The notes beneath the pieces are model-generated. The model saw only the letters and a list, made by a program, of their open reading frames with translations. It was not told the DNA's origin and made no database searches. The position numbers and the translations under genes are program-made. DNA of 8,523 nt from Methylobacterium sp. GTDB lineage: Bacteria; Pseudomonadota; Alphaproteobacteria; Rhizobiales; Beijerinckiaceae. The stretch spans positions 1 to 8,523 of the forward strand of contig JAJKJG010000414.1 of the NCBI GenBank assembly GCA_021154065.1, read 5' to 3'. Within the stretch, counting starts at the first letter, position 1. Each line of letters starts with the position of its first letter. Shown here in pieces: positions 6,262-8,523 of the stretch.

Positions 6262-6995
6262 TGCGCGTTCTCGTCCTGCGCCCGCGCCGGCAGGCCGAGG
6301 CGACGGCGCTGCGGCTCGAAAGCCTCGGGCACGCGCCGCTCGTCGCGCCGCTGCTGCGGATCGACGAGACCGCGGCGCGCCCGCCGGGCGGCTCGTTTGC
6401 GGCGCTTGTCGTGACGAGCGCGAACGGCGTGCCGGCGCTGGCCCGGTTTGCGGAACCGCTCCCCGTCTACGCCGTCGGCGAGCGCACCGCCGCCCTCATC
6501 CGCGCCGCCGGGTTCGGCGACGTCACCGCGGAACCGGACGCGACGCGGCTCGCGGCGCGCATCGTCGCCTCGGTCCGGCGCGGCGCGCGCGTGCTCCATG
6601 TCGCCGGTCGCGACCGCAAGCCGGAACCGGAGGCTTCGCTGAACGCCGCCGGCGTCGTGGTCGAGACCTTCGTCGCCTATGAGGCGGTCGCCGCCGAGCA
6701 GCTCCCCGAGGCTCTGGCGGAGGCGCTTCGCGCCGGAGCGCTCGATGCGGCGCTGCACTATTCCGTTCGCACGGTCGAGACCGCGCTCGCGCTTGCCCGG
6801 GCGATCGGTGTCGAAGACGCGTTCCTGCGGCTCACCCATGTCTGCCTCTCGGAGGAGGTCGCGGCGCCGCTGCGGGCGCGCGGCGCCGCTCGCCTCACGA
6901 TCGCCGCGGAGCCCGACGAAACTTCGCTGTTCGCTGCCCTGGCGCTATGTGAGTCGGCGGGCGCGGGCGGCCACCGCCTCGCTTCGCCGCCCTGA
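6261..6995 (+). CDS. hemD: Uroporphyrinogen-III synthase HemD
   Basis: It cyclises hydroxymethylbilane with inversion of ring D to give uroporphyrinogen III, the branch point to haem, sirohaem and cobalamin. HemD is poorly conserved in sequence, so the call rests on sparse motifs, size (244 residues) and position. MRVLVLRPRRQA at the N-terminus, ALVVTSANGVPAL (48-60), VYAVGERTAALI (69-80), VLHVAGRDRK (111-120) with the following ETFVAYEA, and the ALHYSVRTVE segment (165-174) with its likely active-site tyrosine fit a two-lobed HemD fold. The ATG lies in TGATG, overlapping the hemC stop, so start and coupling are clear. A mitofilin-like gene follows after 61 bp. Confidence 0.93.
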   Translation: MRVLVLRPRRQAEATALRLESLGHAPLVAPLLRIDETAARPPGGSFAALVVTSANGVPALARFAEPLPVYAVGERTAALIRAAGFGDVTAEPDATRLAARIVASVRRGARVLHVAGRDRKPEPEASLNAAGVVVETFVAYEAVAAEQLPEALAEALRAGALDAALHYSVRTVETALALARAIGVEDAFLRLTHVCLSEEVAAPLRARGAARLTIAAEPDETSLFAALALCESAGAGGHRLASPP

Positions 6996-7056
6996 ACGGT
7001 GGTAAGGAACGAAACCTCGCCTCGGCTCCTCCGTTGAAGCTCCGCAGAGACAGATC

Positions 7057-8523
7057 GTGACCGCAAAGCCCTCCGATCCTTCCGGCCCGTCCGGCCGAAA
7101 GCGCAAGCGCGAACCCGTCACCCTCGATCTCACGGCGAGCGAGGTTCCGAGCGGACGCGAATCGAGCCTCACGGACGATCCGCGCATGCCGGAGCATCCG
7201 CCGGAGGCGGCCGCGGGGCCGTCGGGCGGCACCGAGGACGACCCGCGCGCGCCGCGCGCCGCGGCGGAGCCGACGCCGGGCGAGATCGAGGCTGCGCTCG
7301 AGCGCCTGATCCCCGAGGCCGAGCGGGCCGCGGCGGCCGAAGTCCCGCCGGCCGAAGTCTCGCCGACGCAGGATATCGGCGAGGCGCCGCCGCCCGAGCT
7401 CGGGCCGGTGCCGGAGTCCGTCGCCGCGATGCCGGCGGCCGGCGCCTCGGTGCGGATCGAGACCGGCGCGCCGCGAAGCGAGCCGGTTCCCGAGCGGCCG
7501 CGCCGGGCCGGCGCCGGCGGGTTCGTCGCGGCAGCGCTTCTCGGCGGCTTCGTCGGCGCCGGGCTGACAGCGGCCGCCGAGCGCTACTGGCCGCAGCGCG
7601 GCGACACGACGGGCCCACGCATCGCGCAGCTCGAGCAGCGCATGGCCGCGGTCCCGACGGCCGATGTCGCCGCGATCGAGCGGCGGCTTGCCGCGATGGA
7701 GACGCAGCAGCGCGAGACGGCGCAGCGGGCGCAGGCGGCGCAAACCGCCGCCGAGCGCGCGACGCAGCGCGCCGAGGCGGCCGCGAACCGCCCCGCCGAT
7801 CCGGCCGCAACGCCGCAGCCGGCGGCGGGCCTCGACTCGGTCGCACTCGAAAAGATCGAGAGCCGGATCGCGGCGCTCGAGGACCGGGCCCGGACACAGA
7901 CCGAGGGTGGCTCGAAGATCGCGGAGCAGCTCGAGGCCCGTCTCAGCGAACAGGCAAAGCAGGTCGCGACGCTCGCCCCCCAATTGGCCGAGCAGGGCCA
8001 GCGCCTCGGGACGATCGCCGGCCAATCGGCGGAGCAGACGCAGCGCCTGGCGGCGCTGTCGCAGCAGGTCGCGCAGCAGAACCAGCGCGTCGAGGCCCTG
8101 GCGAAACAGTTCGCCGAGCGCGGCCCCGAGGCCGCCGCGGCGCTGCGCGTCGTCGCCGCCGACCGGGTCGCGAACGCGCTTCGCGACGGCACGCCGTTCC
8201 CCGAGGCGTTCGGGGCGCTCGCCCGCCTCAAGGCCGAGCCGCAGCGTCTTGCCGCGATCGAGCCTTTCGCCAAGGCGGGCGCGCCGAGCGCCGGCGCGCT
8301 GGCGCAGGAGTTCAAGTCGATCGCGCCGAGGATCATTGCCGAGGCGCGCGGCCCCGCGAACAGCTGGAGCGAGCGCCTCGGACGCATGGCCGAAGGCATC
8401 GTCACCATCCGCCCGGTCGGCAAGCCCGGCTCGAACACGGTGCCGAGCCTCGTCGCCCGCATCGACGACGCGCTCGCCCGCGGCGCCCTCGCCGAGGCGG
8501 CGGCGGCGTGGGATGCTCTGCCC
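7057..8523 (+). CDS. Alphaproteobacterial mitofilin/Mic60-like inner-membrane protein (partial, runs off the right edge)
   Basis: The frame opens at a GTG and stays open through the last base, giving 489 residues without a stop. The short N-terminus has a basic patch (RKRKREPVTLDL, 14-25) and then a Pro/Ala/Glu-rich stretch to about 150. One membrane segment follows, about 151-173 (GFVAAALLGGFVGAGLTAAA), with the positive RPRR just before it. Gln/Glu/Ala-rich coiled coil covers about 186-245 and 262-355. From about 360 the region ALRVVAADRVANALRDGTPF...FGALARLKAE resembles the mitofilin domain of COG4223 proteins. The GTG is preferred over the ATG at 7186 because PVTLDL is usually conserved near the start; its ribosome site is weak. 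Mic60 shapes cristae in mitochondria and is linked to intracytoplasmic membranes in alphaproteobacteria. Linkage to hemCD is a known pattern; hemY would be expected next, outside the window. Confidence 0.88.
   Translation, partial: MTAKPSDPSGPSGRKRKREPVTLDLTASEVPSGRESSLTDDPRMPEHPPEAAAGPSGGTEDDPRAPRAAAEPTPGEIEAALERLIPEAERAAAAEVPPAEVSPTQDIGEAPPPELGPVPESVAAMPAAGASVRIETGAPRSEPVPERPRRAGAGGFVAAALLGGFVGAGLTAAAERYWPQRGDTTGPRIAQLEQRMAAVPTADVAAIERRLAAMETQQRETAQRAQAAQTAAERATQRAEAAANRPADPAATPQPAAGLDSVALEKIESRIAALEDRARTQTEGGSKIAEQLEARLSEQAKQVATLAPQLAEQGQRLGTIAGQSAEQTQRLAALSQQVAQQNQRVEALAKQFAERGPEAAAALRVVAADRVANALRDGTPFPEAFGALARLKAEPQRLAAIEPFAKAGAPSAGALAQEFKSIAPRIIAEARGPANSWSERLGRMAEGIVTIRPVGKPGSNTVPSLVARIDDALARGALAEAAAAWDALP

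Noticed and set aside
5307..6839. 510-codon minus-strand open frame opposite hemC and hemD
   Set aside because: Antisense to two well-supported genes. Its sequence is typical GC-driven shadow translation.
6895..8025. 376-codon minus-strand open frame opposite the Mic60-like gene
   Set aside because: Repetitive Arg/Gly/Leu composition. The plus strand has a coherent membrane segment, coiled coil and C-terminal domain, and sits in a hem operon.

Overview
The window is very GC-rich DNA with codon third positions dominated by G and C. It looks like chromosomal core sequence from an alphaproteobacterium, most likely Hyphomicrobiales (Rhizobiales). Three things point that way: the divergent arrangement of tsaD-gpsA-EVE against hemC-hemD-mitofilin, an SDHAF4-type DUF1674 protein beside htpX and purH sequence, and short palindromic intergenic repeats of a kind common in that group. 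Genus cannot be named from this stretch.

Layout, left to right. A piece of the C-terminal part of htpX (minus strand, leaving the window at base 1) has lost its 5' part. Next is a small SDHAF4/DUF1674 gene (+), then a 233-bp gap filled by a composite palindromic repeat, then a full-length purH (+). purH converges on an EVE-domain gene (-). The 253-bp gap between them holds two copies of a 67-69 bp direct repeat. The minus-strand genes EVE, gpsA and tsaD sit 13-51 bp apart and read as one operon, tsaD first. A 305-bp divergent intergenic region with a long inverted repeat separates tsaD from hemC (+). hemC and hemD overlap by one base, and 61 bp later a GTG-started mitofilin/Mic60-like gene (+) runs off the right edge.

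Functions. purH makes the last two steps of IMP synthesis. tsaD modifies tRNA A37, gpsA makes glycerol-3-phosphate for phospholipids, and the EVE protein is a putative modified-nucleic-acid reader. hemC and hemD convert porphobilinogen to uroporphyrinogen III. The last gene encodes an inner-membrane coiled-coil protein of the alphaproteobacterial Mic60 family, which is habitually linked to hem genes.

The coding content is housekeeping, and I found no phage, CRISPR, toxin-antitoxin, defence or biosynthetic system. The points worth checking are the truncated htpX junction, the three intergenic gaps each filled by a different repeat type, and the apparent loss of genes usually found between DUF1674 and purH. 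No tRNA, rRNA, riboswitch or convincing intrinsic terminator was seen.
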